This document shows, one piece after another, positions 53,208 to 63,067 of a stretch of 63,141 nucleotides of DNA. The DNA is taken from the NCBI GenBank assembly GCA_002371465.1, contig DFIU01000028.1:11723-74863 (forward strand). Reading direction: 5' to 3'. The notes under the pieces were generated by a model. It was not told the DNA's origin and made no database searches. It worked only from the letters and a program-made list of their open reading frames with translations. Both the position numbers and the translations under genes were made by a program. Origin of the DNA: Lachnospiraceae bacterium UBA3689. GTDB lineage: Bacteria > Bacillota > Clostridia > Lachnospirales > Lachnospiraceae. The first letter of the stretch is position 1; every line of letters begins with the position of its first letter.

Positions 53208-54332
53208 ATGGGTGCCGTCATTGTTATTATTATTCTGGTACTCGTCCTGTGGCTGATTTTTGCCAATGTCAGGGTCGTTCCGCAGGCGCAGGCTTACGTT
53301 ATTGAAACGCTGGGAAAATTCAAGGAAGTCTGGGGAGCCGGTCTTCATCTGAAGATGCCTTTTATCGAGCGGATCGTCAAACGGATCTCGATGAAGGAAC
53401 AGGTTCTGGATTTCCCGCCGCAGCCGGTTATCACCAAGGACAATGTCACTATGCAGATTGATTCGGTCGTATTCTGCCGGGTCTTTGATCCCAGGCTCTT
53501 TACCTATGGCGTCGAAAATCCCCTGGTTGGGCTGCAGAACCTGGCGGCGACGACGCTTCGCAATATCATCGGTGAAATGGAACTGGACCAGACGCTGACC
53601 TCAAGAGATGAGATCAACGTGAAAATGCAGCAGGTCCTCGATGATGCCACAGATGCCTGGGGAATCAAGGTCACCCGGGTGGAGATCAAAAATATCCAGC
53701 CGCCAAAGGAAATCGAAGAGGTCATGACCAAGCAGATGCGGGCGGAGCGCGAACGCCGGCAGACGGTTTTGGAGGCCCAGGCCCATCAGGAAGCGGTCGT
53801 TTCCCGGGCGGAAGGCGATAAGAAAGCAAAAATTCTGTCCGCGGAAGCGGAGAGGGATGCTCAGGTCGCCCTGGCGGAAGGACGGGCAAAGTCAATCAGC
53901 CTCGTCTATGAGGCTGAGGCAGAGGGGCTGAAAGCTCTTCGCAATGCACAGATCGACGAAGGTGTTCTCCGTCTGAAAGGAATCGAGGCGCTGAAGGATA
54001 TCGCCGATGGCCGCGCGACTAAGATCTATATGCCGACGGATATCAGCCAGGTCGTCAGCACCCTGGGAGTTGCGGGAGAAGCCCTGGGAATCGGAGATGC
54101 CACCAAGGTAGATCATTCTCCCAAGCCCAAGCCAGCTCCCAAGACTGATGACTGCATCGACGAGGACACCGGCAGGGGCGGCGTTGAGGCAGCGGCAACG
54201 ACCGCAGCCATTCACTCCTCGATCGAAGAGAATGCCCGAAAAGGAGCGAAAATCTCAGATCTGGCAGAGGATCAGCCGGTTGTAACGACAAGTAATCCGT
54301 TTGAGATTTCTGACGTTAAGACCAAAAGATAA
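53208..54332 (+). CDS. SPFH/Band 7 (stomatin-like) membrane protein
   Basis: 374 residues. N-terminal membrane helix (~2-20), SPFH domain (~22-190; starts VRVVPQAQAYVIETLGKF, with the VGLQNLAATTLRNIIGEMELDQTL segment), then a long coiled part rich in A, E and R (~190-270) that drives oligomers. Members build membrane microdomain scaffolds, often with an NfeD or FtsH partner; no partner is seen next door. The C-terminal ~80 residues are variable. Ribosome site AAGGAGG precedes the ATG. Confidence 0.92.
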   Translation: MGAVIVIIILVLVLWLIFANVRVVPQAQAYVIETLGKFKEVWGAGLHLKMPFIERIVKRISMKEQVLDFPPQPVITKDNVTMQIDSVVFCRVFDPRLFTYGVENPLVGLQNLAATTLRNIIGEMELDQTLTSRDEINVKMQQVLDDATDAWGIKVTRVEIKNIQPPKEIEEVMTKQMRAERERRQTVLEAQAHQEAVVSRAEGDKKAKILSAEAERDAQVALAEGRAKSISLVYEAEAEGLKALRNAQIDEGVLRLKGIEALKDIADGRATKIYMPTDISQVVSTLGVAGEALGIGDATKVDHSPKPKPAPKTDDCIDEDTGRGGVEAAATTAAIHSSIEENARKGAKISDLAEDQPVVTTSNPFEISDVKTKR

Positions 54333-54361
54333 ATAGCAGGATCCGATGATCCTAAAAAGAG

Positions 54362-54402
54362 GGACCCAGCTGGAACGGTCATAGACCGTACCAGCTGAGT
54401 CC
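54362..54402 (+). terminator. Stable hairpin after the SPFH gene
   Basis: Nested pairs GGAC/GTCC, AGCTGG/CCAGCT and ACGGTC/GACCGT with ATA loop (54362-54402). No clear T run, so function as a terminator is probable but not certain. Confidence 0.55.
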
Positions 54403-54640
54403 TTCGTATTTCCAGCCTACCCGGGACCAGCATAGTTTGTTTTGCCGGGCTCTATGCAGATTAGGCAGCTTAACGCCGTTTGAGATGAGGGTCAATGCGT
54501 GACAAATTGTAGGAATTGTCTGCCTTTTGGTAAACAATTTTATGCGACGATTGGGTGAAATCGGTGTATGATAGAAGGGACGGCGGAGATATTTTTAACA
54601 ACAAAATGAGGAAACTTCCGCCGGTTTGGAGGTTAGTGAC
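54403..54640 (+). promoter_or_regulatory. Upstream region of the dipeptidase gene
   Basis: TATGAT (54567-54572) is a candidate -10 with no good -35. GACAA and TTGTC arms near 54500-54520 form a small inverted repeat. Nothing else seen. Confidence 0.3.
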
Positions 54641-56041
54641 ATGAATCAGAAGGTAAATGACTGGCTGGACGCCCACAAGCAGGACCTGTTGGACGACATC
54701 AAGGAGCTTTGCTCCATCCCGTCTGTCCGGGGAGAAGCGGAAGAGGGAAAGCCCTTCGGCGACGGTCCCTATCGGTCGCTGAACAAGGCTCTGGACATGG
54801 TGGCAGGCTATGGTTTTACCGTCAAGAACTACGATAATTATGTGGGAACGGCAGACTTCGATCCGGCTCTTCCCCACGCCCTGGATATCTTAGGCCATAC
54901 CGACGTTGTTCCGGCAGGGGAGGGATGGACGGTCACGGAACCCTTCCATGTCATTGAAAAGGACGGGCGCCTCTATGGCCGCGGCACCAGCGACGACAAG
55001 GGCCCTCTGCTCTGTTCCCTATATGCCCTGCGTGCAATCAAGGAAACCGGGACTCCCCTGAAAAAAGGTGTCCGGGTGATTATGGGGGCGGATGAGGAAT
55101 GTGATTCGGCAGATATTGAGAAATATTATGCGGAGGAAGAGGAGGCGGAGATGACCTTTTCTCCGGATGCCGACTTTCCTATCATCAACATCGAAAAGGG
55201 CCAGTTCAAGGCGACCTTGTCCAAACATCTGACGCCGGATCCCCGCACACCCAGACTTCTTACCCTGGATGCCGGAGTCGCCGTCAATGCGGTTCCGCAG
55301 AAGGCTGTGATCAAGCTGGAGGGGCTGGATCTGGATTCTCCGGAAGTGAGAAACATCATGAAGGAGATCGATTCCAAGTGCGGGACGACGACTTCCGTGA
55401 CGGCGGCAGATGCCATCACGGTGATCGGCCGTTCTGCCCACGCATCCACGCCGGAAACCGGGAAAAATGCCGGTCTTGCCGCCATCGAGCTGGTCTTGGC
55501 TCTGCCCCTTTTTGAATCCGACCAGGTCCGCCTGCTTGGGCAGGTTCCCAAGCTTTTCCCCTATGGGGTGACAGACGGTTCGGGTCTGGGGATCAAGATG
55601 GAGGACCGGGTCTCCCACGATCTGACCTGCACCCTCGATCTCTACCACATTGATCCGGAATATATGGAATTCCAGTTCGACGTTAGAACGCCCCTGATGG
55701 CGAATCGGGAAAATTGTGAGGATGCGGCGGAACGGGCAGTTCGGGACGCCGGCTTTGACTGGGAGACAGCCGGTATGATTCCGCCCCACGCGGTCTCCGG
55801 CGGCAGTGACTTTGTGCAGACTCTATTGAAATCCTATGAAAATGTGACCGGTCTTAAGGGGGAGTGCCTGGCGATCGGCGGCGGAACTTACGTCCACGAC
55901 CTGAAAAACGGTGTAGCCTTCGGAGCGGTCCTGCCGGGCATTGACACCCATATGCACGGCGCGGATGAATTTTTTGACATTGAAAATATCATGACAGCGG
56001 CAAAAGTCTATGCGGAGGCGATCTTAAACCTCTGCGGTTGA
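54641..56041 (+). CDS. pepV: M20 family dipeptidase (PepV-like)
   Basis: 466 residues from ATG 54641 (GGAGG 8 bases before). Two-zinc aminoacylase fold: H in ILGHTDVVP, bridging D in GTSDDKG, the general-base glutamate pair in ADEECDS, D in PDADFP and H in GIDTHMHGADE. These are the PepV layout, an enzyme that cleaves dipeptides with a free N-terminus, including beta-Ala and D-Ala forms. Cytoplasmic. Perhaps cotranscribed with the chorismate mutase gene 28 bases after. Confidence 0.9.
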   Translation: MNQKVNDWLDAHKQDLLDDIKELCSIPSVRGEAEEGKPFGDGPYRSLNKALDMVAGYGFTVKNYDNYVGTADFDPALPHALDILGHTDVVPAGEGWTVTEPFHVIEKDGRLYGRGTSDDKGPLLCSLYALRAIKETGTPLKKGVRVIMGADEECDSADIEKYYAEEEEAEMTFSPDADFPIINIEKGQFKATLSKHLTPDPRTPRLLTLDAGVAVNAVPQKAVIKLEGLDLDSPEVRNIMKEIDSKCGTTTSVTAADAITVIGRSAHASTPETGKNAGLAAIELVLALPLFESDQVRLLGQVPKLFPYGVTDGSGLGIKMEDRVSHDLTCTLDLYHIDPEYMEFQFDVRTPLMANRENCEDAAERAVRDAGFDWETAGMIPPHAVSGGSDFVQTLLKSYENVTGLKGECLAIGGGTYVHDLKNGVAFGAVLPGIDTHMHGADEFFDIENIMTAAKVYAEAILNLCG

Positions 56042-56069
56042 TAAAAGCCATTTCTTCAGGGAGGATGCC

Positions 56070-56639
56070 ATGGATTTAAATGAAGTGCGCGCGCAGATCG
56101 ACCGGATCGACCCCCGGCTGCGGGAACTTTTGATGGAGCGGCTCAACTGCTCCTATCAGGTTGCCCGGGCAAAGGCGGAAGCAGGGGAGACGCAGATCTA
56201 CCGGGCTGACCGGGAGGCTGCAATTTTAAAGAAGCTGTCTCAGGGGGTCCCGCCTGAACGGCTGGCGGGCTACCGGTCCGTTGTGCGAAAGATCATGGAG
56301 ACCAGCCGGATGTACCAGTACCATCTCTTATACGACTGGAACGAGGAGGTCTTTGATCCGCTGGTTGAAGGGCTTAAAATTCCGCCCAGAAGCAGTACGG
56401 TGACGGTCCGTGTCACCCGGGAGGACCATCCCAACGCCATGGCTTCCATCCTCAGCATGATCGGCGACTATGGGTTTAACATGGAGCGCATGGAGCTGAT
56501 TTCTGAGGATAAGGATCGGCGGACGGTGACCTTCGATCTGGTCATTCGCGGCGATTTAAACGAACGGGAAATGAAAACTCTCATGTTCCAGCTTTCGGGG
56601 GAATGTCTGCATTTTAAAATTCTGGGAGCTGCAAAATGA
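56070..56639 (+). CDS. Chorismate mutase (AroQ) - ACT domain protein
   Basis: 189 residues. The N-terminal ~90 is an AroQ-type all-helical chorismate mutase (NEVRAQIDRIDPRLRELL at the start, with the typical R and K). The C-terminal ~80 is an ACT-like regulatory domain (TVRVTREDHPNAMASILSMI). The prephenate dehydratase part of the usual P-protein is absent, so a separate PheA should exist elsewhere. Its product prephenate feeds Phe/Tyr synthesis, and the ACT part would sense the end product. Confidence 0.85.
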   Translation: MDLNEVRAQIDRIDPRLRELLMERLNCSYQVARAKAEAGETQIYRADREAAILKKLSQGVPPERLAGYRSVVRKIMETSRMYQYHLLYDWNEEVFDPLVEGLKIPPRSSTVTVRVTREDHPNAMASILSMIGDYGFNMERMELISEDKDRRTVTFDLVIRGDLNEREMKTLMFQLSGECLHFKILGAAK

Positions 56640-56744
56640 GAGACATTTTTCAAAAGACCTGCGAAACAGGGGCGGAAAATGGTAAAATAAAGTGGTTTGA
56701 TATGTAATGAAAGACGCTGCTCAACACTTACAGGAGGGGGACCT

Positions 56745-58070
56745 ATGTCCGAAGAAAAGAGTTTAAGTCAGACGAATCAGGAAGCCATCATGGCGGAAGC
56801 GGCAACAGCGGCGGAGGATTTCGGCGAAGCAAAGCGGGGGAAGAACGGGAAAAAGAAGATGCCCTTAGCGGGGCAGATCTTCATTGCTCTGGTGCTGGCC
56901 ATTATAGCCGGTCTTCTGATGCAGAACCATGCGGATTTCGCGGAGACCTACATTCAGCCCTTTGGAACAATCTTTTTGAACCTGATTAAATTCATCATCG
57001 TTCCGATCGTCCTTTTCTCTATTATGGCAGGCGTCGTATCCATGAGCGACATCCGCAAGGTCGGTATGGTCGGAGGATCGGCCCTGGTCTACTACCTGGT
57101 GACGACGGCTTTCGCGACATCGATCGGGCTTGTTTTCGCGAATATTTTCAAGACCTTCTATCCGGTTCTCAGTACGTCCAATCTGAAATACGAAGAGCCG
57201 CAGAAAGCATCCGCCATGGATACTCTGGTCAACATTTTTCCGGACAATTTCATCACGCCGATGTCCGGCGCCAATATGCTGCAGGTCATTGTCATGGCGC
57301 TGCTGATCGGCTTTGCCATTATTCTGGTCGGACAGAAAGCGGCACCCGCAATTAAGACCATCAATGTCTGGAATGAGATATTCATGAAGGTTATGGATAT
57401 GATCTTACGGCTCTCGCCGATCGGTGTCTTCTGTCTCTTAAGTCCGGTAGTCGCGCGAAACGGGGCTCTGATCATCGGCTCATTGGCTATGGTTCTTTTG
57501 ACCGCCTATATCTGCTATGCGGTTCATGCCATCTGTATCTATTCAGTCAATGTAAGGCTGATGGGCGGCATGTCCCCGCTCCGGTTTTTCAAGGGTATGC
57601 TTCCGGCCATGCTCTTTGCCTTTTCCAGCGCCTCTTCCATCGGTACGCTTCCTTTGAATCTGGAGTGCACCGAAAAACTAGGAGCATCAAAAGAAGTAGC
57701 TTCTTTTGTTCTTCCGCTCGGTGCGACCATCAATATGGACGGAACCGCCATCTATCAGGGAGTCTGTGCCATCTTTATCGCATCCTGCTACGGCATTCAT
57801 CTGACTGCGCCGCAGATGGTGACCATTGTCCTGACCGCGACGCTCGCGTCTATCGGGACAGCAGGCGTTCCGGGTTCCGGCATGGTCATGCTTGCCATGG
57901 TCCTGCAATCCGTCGGTCTTCCGATCGAAGGTATTGCCCTTGTGGCGGGCGTCGACCGGATCTTCGATATGGGCCGAACCGTCCTGAATATCACGGGCGA
58001 TGCGTCCTGCGCGATTGTCGTGTCCCATCTGCAGGATAGACGGGAAGCCAGGAAAGCGGCTAGAGCCTGA
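56745..58070 (+). CDS. Dicarboxylate/amino acid:cation symporter (DAACS/SLC1 type)
   Basis: 441 residues from ATG 56745 (AGGAGGGGG just before; an upstream frame opening at 56697 lacks a good site). About eight helices and two re-entrant hairpins; conserved SSASSIGTLPL (HP1), ATINMDGTAIY (TM7) and the serine-poor tip near GTAGVPGSG (HP2) match GltP/GltT/DctA. Takes up glutamate, aspartate, serine or dicarboxylates with Na+ or H+. A charged 45-residue N-terminus is longer than usual. Confidence 0.9.
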   Translation: MSEEKSLSQTNQEAIMAEAATAAEDFGEAKRGKNGKKKMPLAGQIFIALVLAIIAGLLMQNHADFAETYIQPFGTIFLNLIKFIIVPIVLFSIMAGVVSMSDIRKVGMVGGSALVYYLVTTAFATSIGLVFANIFKTFYPVLSTSNLKYEEPQKASAMDTLVNIFPDNFITPMSGANMLQVIVMALLIGFAIILVGQKAAPAIKTINVWNEIFMKVMDMILRLSPIGVFCLLSPVVARNGALIIGSLAMVLLTAYICYAVHAICIYSVNVRLMGGMSPLRFFKGMLPAMLFAFSSASSIGTLPLNLECTEKLGASKEVASFVLPLGATINMDGTAIYQGVCAIFIASCYGIHLTAPQMVTIVLTATLASIGTAGVPGSGMVMLAMVLQSVGLPIEGIALVAGVDRIFDMGRTVLNITGDASCAIVVSHLQDRREARKAARA

Positions 58071-58304
58071 GCCACTCAAGCGCAATTTAACATGAACAGG
58101 AAACTGAATGAGCTGACATTTCACGGCACTTTCCGCGATTATCAGCAAACAGTCTTAAAGGATGTTTGGACGGTCTGCTGCTTGTCGCAGGTGGATTTGC
58201 GAAATGCAGAATTATTTAGGGCAGAGCAGCCTTGTAAATTATGAGGTGAACGCCGCCGAGTCCATCGTAAGAAAAGAGGTGTTTTGAGCGGAGCTGCTCC
58301 CGGA
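58071..58304 (+). other. Gap between the symporter gene and the leftward small-gene terminator
   Basis: About 230 bases. No frame with a ribosome site and no known structure seen. Confidence 0.4.
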
Positions 58305-58352
58305 TAAAAAAGAGCCCCAGCTGCACAGGTTATCTGCTGTGCAGCTGGGGCT
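58305..58352 (-). terminator. Rho-independent terminator of the 46-residue gene
   Basis: Perfect 16-base stem (58313-58328 with 58337-58352) rich in GC; leftwards it is followed by CTTTTTTATCC. Belongs to the leftward small gene ending at 58387. Confidence 0.85.
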
Positions 58353-58386
58353 GGCTTGCGTAAAGAACCGTTTTGGGATCATGGTT

Positions 58387-58527
58387 TCAACGAACGTGTA
58401 GTTTGTGATGGTGTTCCTCCATCAGTTCTCGGATTTCCTCTACGGACATGGCACCGAAAAATACGACGCCAGTAATGCCGATTGCGAAAGCTACCAATAA
58501 GCTGATGATCGTTGTCAATGTTGCCAT
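58387..58527 (-). CDS. Small single-helix membrane protein (46 residues)
   Basis: ATG at 58527 with AAGGAGG about 9 bases before (leftwards), although the frame is open further upstream. One hydrophobic helix (~5-28; IISLLVAFAIGITGVVFFGA) and a charged C-terminus with EEIRELMEEHHHKLHVR. Own strong ribosome site and own perfect terminator make it a real gene. Function unknown. Confidence 0.65.
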   Translation of the reverse strand: MATLTTIISLLVAFAIGITGVVFFGAMSVEEIRELMEEHHHKLHVR

Positions 58528-58677
58528 TCTGCCCGCCTCCTTTTCCACGAAATAAAGATTGTCATCTTTGTTGATTTCAATATAAAATAGAACCTGGTAA
58601 AAGTAAAACAAGGCAAATTTATGGTTGCCATAAGGATTGCTTTTCAGCTAGAAGCGGGCGATCGGAGGCGAAAACAG

Positions 58678-59604
58678 GTGGATAAAATCAATGCGAACGT
58701 GTTTCTGACCGTCGCGAAAACCGGTAGTTTTCGGAGGGCGGCGGATCTATTAGGCTATACACAGGCGGGCGTCAGTTACATCATCAGTTCCATGGAACAG
58801 GAGACGGGACTCCATCTTTTTGCCCGGGAACACAGCGGCGTCCGCTTGAGCGAGGAGGGGGAGGCTCTGCTGCCCCAGATGAAGCAGCTGGATATCTGGG
58901 AACGTCACTTTCAGCAGACCGTCACGGAGTTAAACGGCCTGAAACGGGGAAATCTGCGGGTCCAGATCTTTGACAGCATTTCCATCCACTGGATTCCCGG
59001 CATCGTTCGTACCTTTCGGGACGATTATCCGGGCGTGCAGCTTGAACTGATTTCGGAGGAGGACAGCACACGTCAGGAGGAGATGGTCCGAAGCGGGGAG
59101 GTGGACTGCGGCTTCTTTTTGACCAGGGTCAGCTCCGACATTTCCTACTACCCCCTGATCGAAGAGAAGCTGAAGGTGATCGTTCCGGCGGATTCGCCGA
59201 TGGCGGAGCTGGATCATTTTCCGATCAGGGATCTGGGAAAATATCCCTATATTGGCATGAAATACGATTCTCATACGGGAATCGGGGATATTTTTGCCAA
59301 ACATAAAATCCGCCCCAGGACCATTTTTCGACTGGACAACGACTATTCCGCCATGGCGATGGTCAAAGAGGGAGTGGGCTTTTGTATTTTCCCGGAACTT
59401 CTGCTGAAGGATATGCCGGACGGCGTCAAATGCATGGATTTTGACCAGCCCCAGAAGCGGACGATCAGCGTCGGGACGGCGTCGATCAAGACCTGTTCGC
59501 ACGCCTGCAAAAAATTTATCGAATACACCAGAAAATGGGTAGACAGTCAAATGCAGGGAGGAACGGCGGATTCCCTGCATCCGGATGGGGCGGACGGAGT
59601 ATAA
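58678..59604 (+). CDS. LysR-family transcriptional regulator
   Basis: 308 residues from GTG 58678 (GGAGG 9 bases before; an ATG at 58621 is in frame but unsupported). N-terminal winged HTH (FLTVAKTGSFRRAADLLGYTQAGVSYIISSME) and a type II periplasmic-like effector domain (~90-290). Probably binds an aromatic or amino acid co-inducer; the target may be the neighbouring cation facilitator or the divergent small membrane gene. Confidence 0.9.
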   Translation: MDKINANVFLTVAKTGSFRRAADLLGYTQAGVSYIISSMEQETGLHLFAREHSGVRLSEEGEALLPQMKQLDIWERHFQQTVTELNGLKRGNLRVQIFDSISIHWIPGIVRTFRDDYPGVQLELISEEDSTRQEEMVRSGEVDCGFFLTRVSSDISYYPLIEEKLKVIVPADSPMAELDHFPIRDLGKYPYIGMKYDSHTGIGDIFAKHKIRPRTIFRLDNDYSAMAMVKEGVGFCIFPELLLKDMPDGVKCMDFDQPQKRTISVGTASIKTCSHACKKFIEYTRKWVDSQMQGGTADSLHPDGADGV

Positions 59605-59698
59605 TAGGGAAGACAGCATAGATCTGATAATCAGATGACAGGCGATACCTGACCGGTATGACAACGATTTCCAATCGGGAAAGGAAGGATGTCGGAAA

Positions 59699-60889
59699 GT
59701 GGCTGCATACAGAGAGAAGATCAATTCACTTAAAGAAACGAAGTACGCGATGACGGCGACAGCTGTTTTAAAATCAGCTGCTGACCGTGAAAAACAAGTT
59801 ATTAAGACCAGTGTGACCGGGATTCTGGCAAATGTCCTTTTGGCGGCATTTAAAGCGGTGATCGGTTTTCTGACCGGTTCGATCGCGATCGTCCTCGACG
59901 CGGTCAACAACATTTCCGACGCGGCAAGTTCGGTCATTACGATTGTCGGGACCAAGCTGGCGGCAAAGGAGGCGGATAAGAAGCATCCCTTCGGCTACGG
60001 GCGGATGGAATATCTGACCGCGATGATCATTTCCCTGATCGTCCTCTATGCGGGGGTGACGTCGCTGGAGCAGTCAATCAAGAAGATTTTAAATCCATCC
60101 GTTCCCAAATATACGGCGGTGTCCCTAATCATCGTCGCCGCCGGCGTTCTGGTCAAGATTGTGCTGGGGCGCTATGTCAAAGGGCAGGGTCTTAAGCTTA
60201 AGTCAGACTCTTTGATTAACTCCGGTCAGGATGCGACGCTGGACTCTGTCATTTCGGCGTCAACTCTGGTCGCCGCTCTCATCTTTATTTTAACGAAGGT
60301 CTCGCTTGAGGCATGGCTGGGAGCGATCATTTCCCTGGTCATCATCAAAGCGGGCATCGATATGCTGCGGGATACCCTGTCCGAGATCTTAGGGGAGCGC
60401 GCCGACGCCAAGCTCGCCAAGGATATCAAAAAGACCGTGACGAGTTTTCCGGACGTCAGCGGTGCCTATGACCTTGTCCTCAATAACTACGGACCGGACG
60501 CCTATAACGGCTCCATCCACATTGAAGTGCCGGACACCTATTCGGCGGACGAACTGGACCAGCTGATTCGGGAAATCAGCGTGAAGGTCTTTGCTGAGCA
60601 TAACGTAATTCTGACAGCCGTCGGCGTCTATTCCGTCAATACCCATGACCCGCAGGCGATTGAGGCGAGGGCGAAGATTTCAAAGATTGTCCTCGGCACT
60701 CCCGGTGTTTTGCAGATGCACGGTTTCTATCTGGATGAGAAGCACCAGACCATCCGCTTTGACGTGGTGATCAGCTTTGACGCGGAGGACCGGAACGCCG
60801 TCTTCCGCCAGGTGCTGGATCAGGTGCAGGAGGCATATCCGGACTTCCTGATCGAAGCCGCGATCGATACGGATTTCAGTGAGACATAA
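59699..60889 (+). CDS. Cation diffusion facilitator (CDF) transporter
   Basis: 396 residues from GTG 59699 (GGAAAGGAAGG about 10 bases before). Six helices between ~35 and ~235 with metal-site residues: DAVNNISDA (TM2) and NSGQDATLDS (TM5). C-terminal cytoplasmic domain ~245-396 includes a long ferredoxin-like dimer part. Exports divalent metals such as Zn, Mn or Fe in exchange for protons. The D/N pattern in TM2 and TM5 resembles Mn- or Fe-type members, but metal choice cannot be fixed. Confidence 0.9.
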   Translation: MAAYREKINSLKETKYAMTATAVLKSAADREKQVIKTSVTGILANVLLAAFKAVIGFLTGSIAIVLDAVNNISDAASSVITIVGTKLAAKEADKKHPFGYGRMEYLTAMIISLIVLYAGVTSLEQSIKKILNPSVPKYTAVSLIIVAAGVLVKIVLGRYVKGQGLKLKSDSLINSGQDATLDSVISASTLVAALIFILTKVSLEAWLGAIISLVIIKAGIDMLRDTLSEILGERADAKLAKDIKKTVTSFPDVSGAYDLVLNNYGPDAYNGSIHIEVPDTYSADELDQLIREISVKVFAEHNVILTAVGVYSVNTHDPQAIEARAKISKIVLGTPGVLQMHGFYLDEKHQTIRFDVVISFDAEDRNAVFRQVLDQVQEAYPDFLIEAAIDTDFSET

Positions 60890-61120
60890 ATAAGACAGAA
60901 CAGACCTGATCATTTGCTGCATCCGGAACTGACTTGGATGAGTGGATCAATACCATTCCAAGGTTACCGATGAATGTGATCCGGAACATTTGTGAGGCTT
61001 TTTGAGGTTAAGTTTATAGTGTAAAAAATCTGTCGATTAGCTATAGATGCCAAACAGAGAGAATAAGTTTAAAGTAAAGGGAAGCAATATAAGGAATAGT
61101 ATAGTTAGGAGGAGAGAAGG

Positions 61121-61423
61121 ATGGTAGAGATTGAACAGCTTAACATTGACGGTAGGGCTGCCCAGGGGACTCTGATTCGGGAGCCCGGCGGGTTGGGACA
61201 CCCCAACATGATTGTCGTGGAGTGCAAAAATGGCTATCTCATGTGCGGCTACCTCAACATGGAGGCGGCGGAGAAGTTTGGCGATGCGGCGGTGCTGGTC
61301 GGCGGAGCGGATTTTGAGGCGATTCTGTCCAATCCGATCAAGGGAATGACTAAGGCGGCGGAAGCCCTCGGCATAAAGACCGGTATGACGGGGCTGGAAG
61401 CGGCAAAGGTGCTTAATGCATAA
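61121..61423 (+). CDS. YunC-like DUF1805 protein
   Basis: 100 residues, matching the DUF1805/YunC family in length and in the central segment GGLGHPNMIVVECKNGYLMCGYLN. Soluble, no membrane part. The function is not established. AGGAGAGAAGG precedes the ATG. About 60 bases before the glucose-6-phosphate isomerase gene, so perhaps cotranscribed. Confidence 0.8.
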   Translation: MVEIEQLNIDGRAAQGTLIREPGGLGHPNMIVVECKNGYLMCGYLNMEAAEKFGDAAVLVGGADFEAILSNPIKGMTKAAEALGIKTGMTGLEAAKVLNA

Positions 61424-61483
61424 AATGCCTGCAGATGGTATAATTTTTACGGCTTTTATATGATAAATAAAGAGGAGGAATCA

Positions 61484-63067
61484 ATGATGCTGAATTGGAA
61501 AAATTTTGATCAGTTGGATTCTTACAAAGAACTCAAAGAAGCAAAGGCTGTCTGCCTGAAGGACGTCATGTCCGGTGAGAGCGGGGCGGAGCGCGTCAAG
61601 TCTTACAGCGTTCCGATGGCAGAGGGGCTTGCCTATAATTTTGCGGCAAAGGCTGTGGACGACGCCATCCTTGCCGATCTTAAGAAATTGGCGGAAGAGG
61701 CACAGCTGACCGAGAAATTTGAAGCCCTCTACAATGGCGAGATGATCAATACCGGTGAGAAACGGCTGGTTCTTCACCATCTGACCCGCGGCCAGCTGGG
61801 GCAGGATGTGACGGCAGACGGCGTCAATAAGCGCGAATTTTATGAAAATGAACAGAAGAAGATCGCTGACTTTGCCGCTAAGGTACACAGCGGTCAGCTT
61901 ACTAATGAAAATGGCGAGAAGTTCACGACTGTGGTTCAGATCGGAATCGGCGGGTCGGACCTGGGTCCCCGCGCCATGTACCTGGCTCTTGAGAACTGGG
62001 CGAGAAAGCAGGGCAAGCTGAAAATGGACGCTAAGTTCATTTCCAATGTAGACCCGGACGACGCGGCGGCTGTTTTAAATGCGGTCGACGCGGCGCATAC
62101 AATCTTCATTCTTGTCTCCAAATCAGGTACGACCCTGGAGACGCTGACCAACGAGACCTTCGTGAAAAACGCCCTGGTAAAGGCTGGACTTAATCCTGCC
62201 AGGCACATGATCGCGGTCACGTCCGAGACCTCTCCGCTTGCGAAAAATGAGGGCTACCTGGCGGCATTTTTTATGGACGATTACATCGGAGGGCGTTACT
62301 CTTCGACATCGGCTGTCGGCGGAGCGGTTCTGTCCCTTGCTTTCGGACCGGACGTCTTTGCGGATTTCCTGGAGGGAGCCGCGGCTGAGGACCGCTGTGC
62401 TGCCAACCCGGATCTGATGCAGAACGCGGCGATGCTGGATGCCCTGATCGGCGTCTACGAGCGGAATTTCCTGGGTTATGAAAGTACTGCTATTCTTCCC
62501 TATTCTCAGGCGCTCAGCCGTTTCCCGGCGCACCTGCAGCAGCTCGATATGGAATCAAACGGCAAGTCCGTCAACCGCTTCGGCGAGCCGGTGGATTATG
62601 TAACCGGTCCGGTCATCTTCGGCGAACCCGGCACCAATGGGCAGCACTCCTTCTACCAGCTGCTCCATCAGGGCAAGAACATTGTTCCGCTTCAGTTCGT
62701 CGGTTTCAGACAGAACCAGGCTGGCATGGACGATGAGATCCAGGGCAGCACCAGCCAGCAGAAGCTCTGCGCCAATGTCGCGGCTCAGATCGTCGCGTTT
62801 GCCTGCGGCAAAGAGGATGAGAACCGCAACAAGAACTTTGAGGGCGGACGCCCGTCCAGCATCATCATCGGTGATCAGGTCAATCCCAGGACCCTGGGCG
62901 CCCTGCTTGCTCATTTTGAGAATAAGGTCATGTTCCAGGGATTTGTCTGGAACCTTAACAGCTTCGATCAGGAAGGCGTGCAGCTGGGCAAGACCCTTGC
63001 CAAGAAGGTCCTGGCTCACGATACGGATGGGGCGCTTGCGGTATACAGTCAGCTGCTGAACATCTGA
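61484..63067 (+). CDS. pgi: Glucose-6-phosphate isomerase
   Basis: 527 residues. Interconverts glucose-6-phosphate and fructose-6-phosphate in glycolysis. Motifs: IGGSDLGPRA, the sugar-phosphate SKSGTTLETL, the signature segment near EPGTNGQHSFYQLLHQG, and the C-terminal lysine region. The length is of the long bacterial type. GAGGAGG precedes two ATGs (61484, 61487), either of which may start. Cytoplasmic. Confidence 0.95.
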   Translation: MMLNWKNFDQLDSYKELKEAKAVCLKDVMSGESGAERVKSYSVPMAEGLAYNFAAKAVDDAILADLKKLAEEAQLTEKFEALYNGEMINTGEKRLVLHHLTRGQLGQDVTADGVNKREFYENEQKKIADFAAKVHSGQLTNENGEKFTTVVQIGIGGSDLGPRAMYLALENWARKQGKLKMDAKFISNVDPDDAAAVLNAVDAAHTIFILVSKSGTTLETLTNETFVKNALVKAGLNPARHMIAVTSETSPLAKNEGYLAAFFMDDYIGGRYSSTSAVGGAVLSLAFGPDVFADFLEGAAAEDRCAANPDLMQNAAMLDALIGVYERNFLGYESTAILPYSQALSRFPAHLQQLDMESNGKSVNRFGEPVDYVTGPVIFGEPGTNGQHSFYQLLHQGKNIVPLQFVGFRQNQAGMDDEIQGSTSQQKLCANVAAQIVAFACGKEDENRNKNFEGGRPSSIIIGDQVNPRTLGALLAHFENKVMFQGFVWNLNSFDQEGVQLGKTLAKKVLAHDTDGALAVYSQLLNI

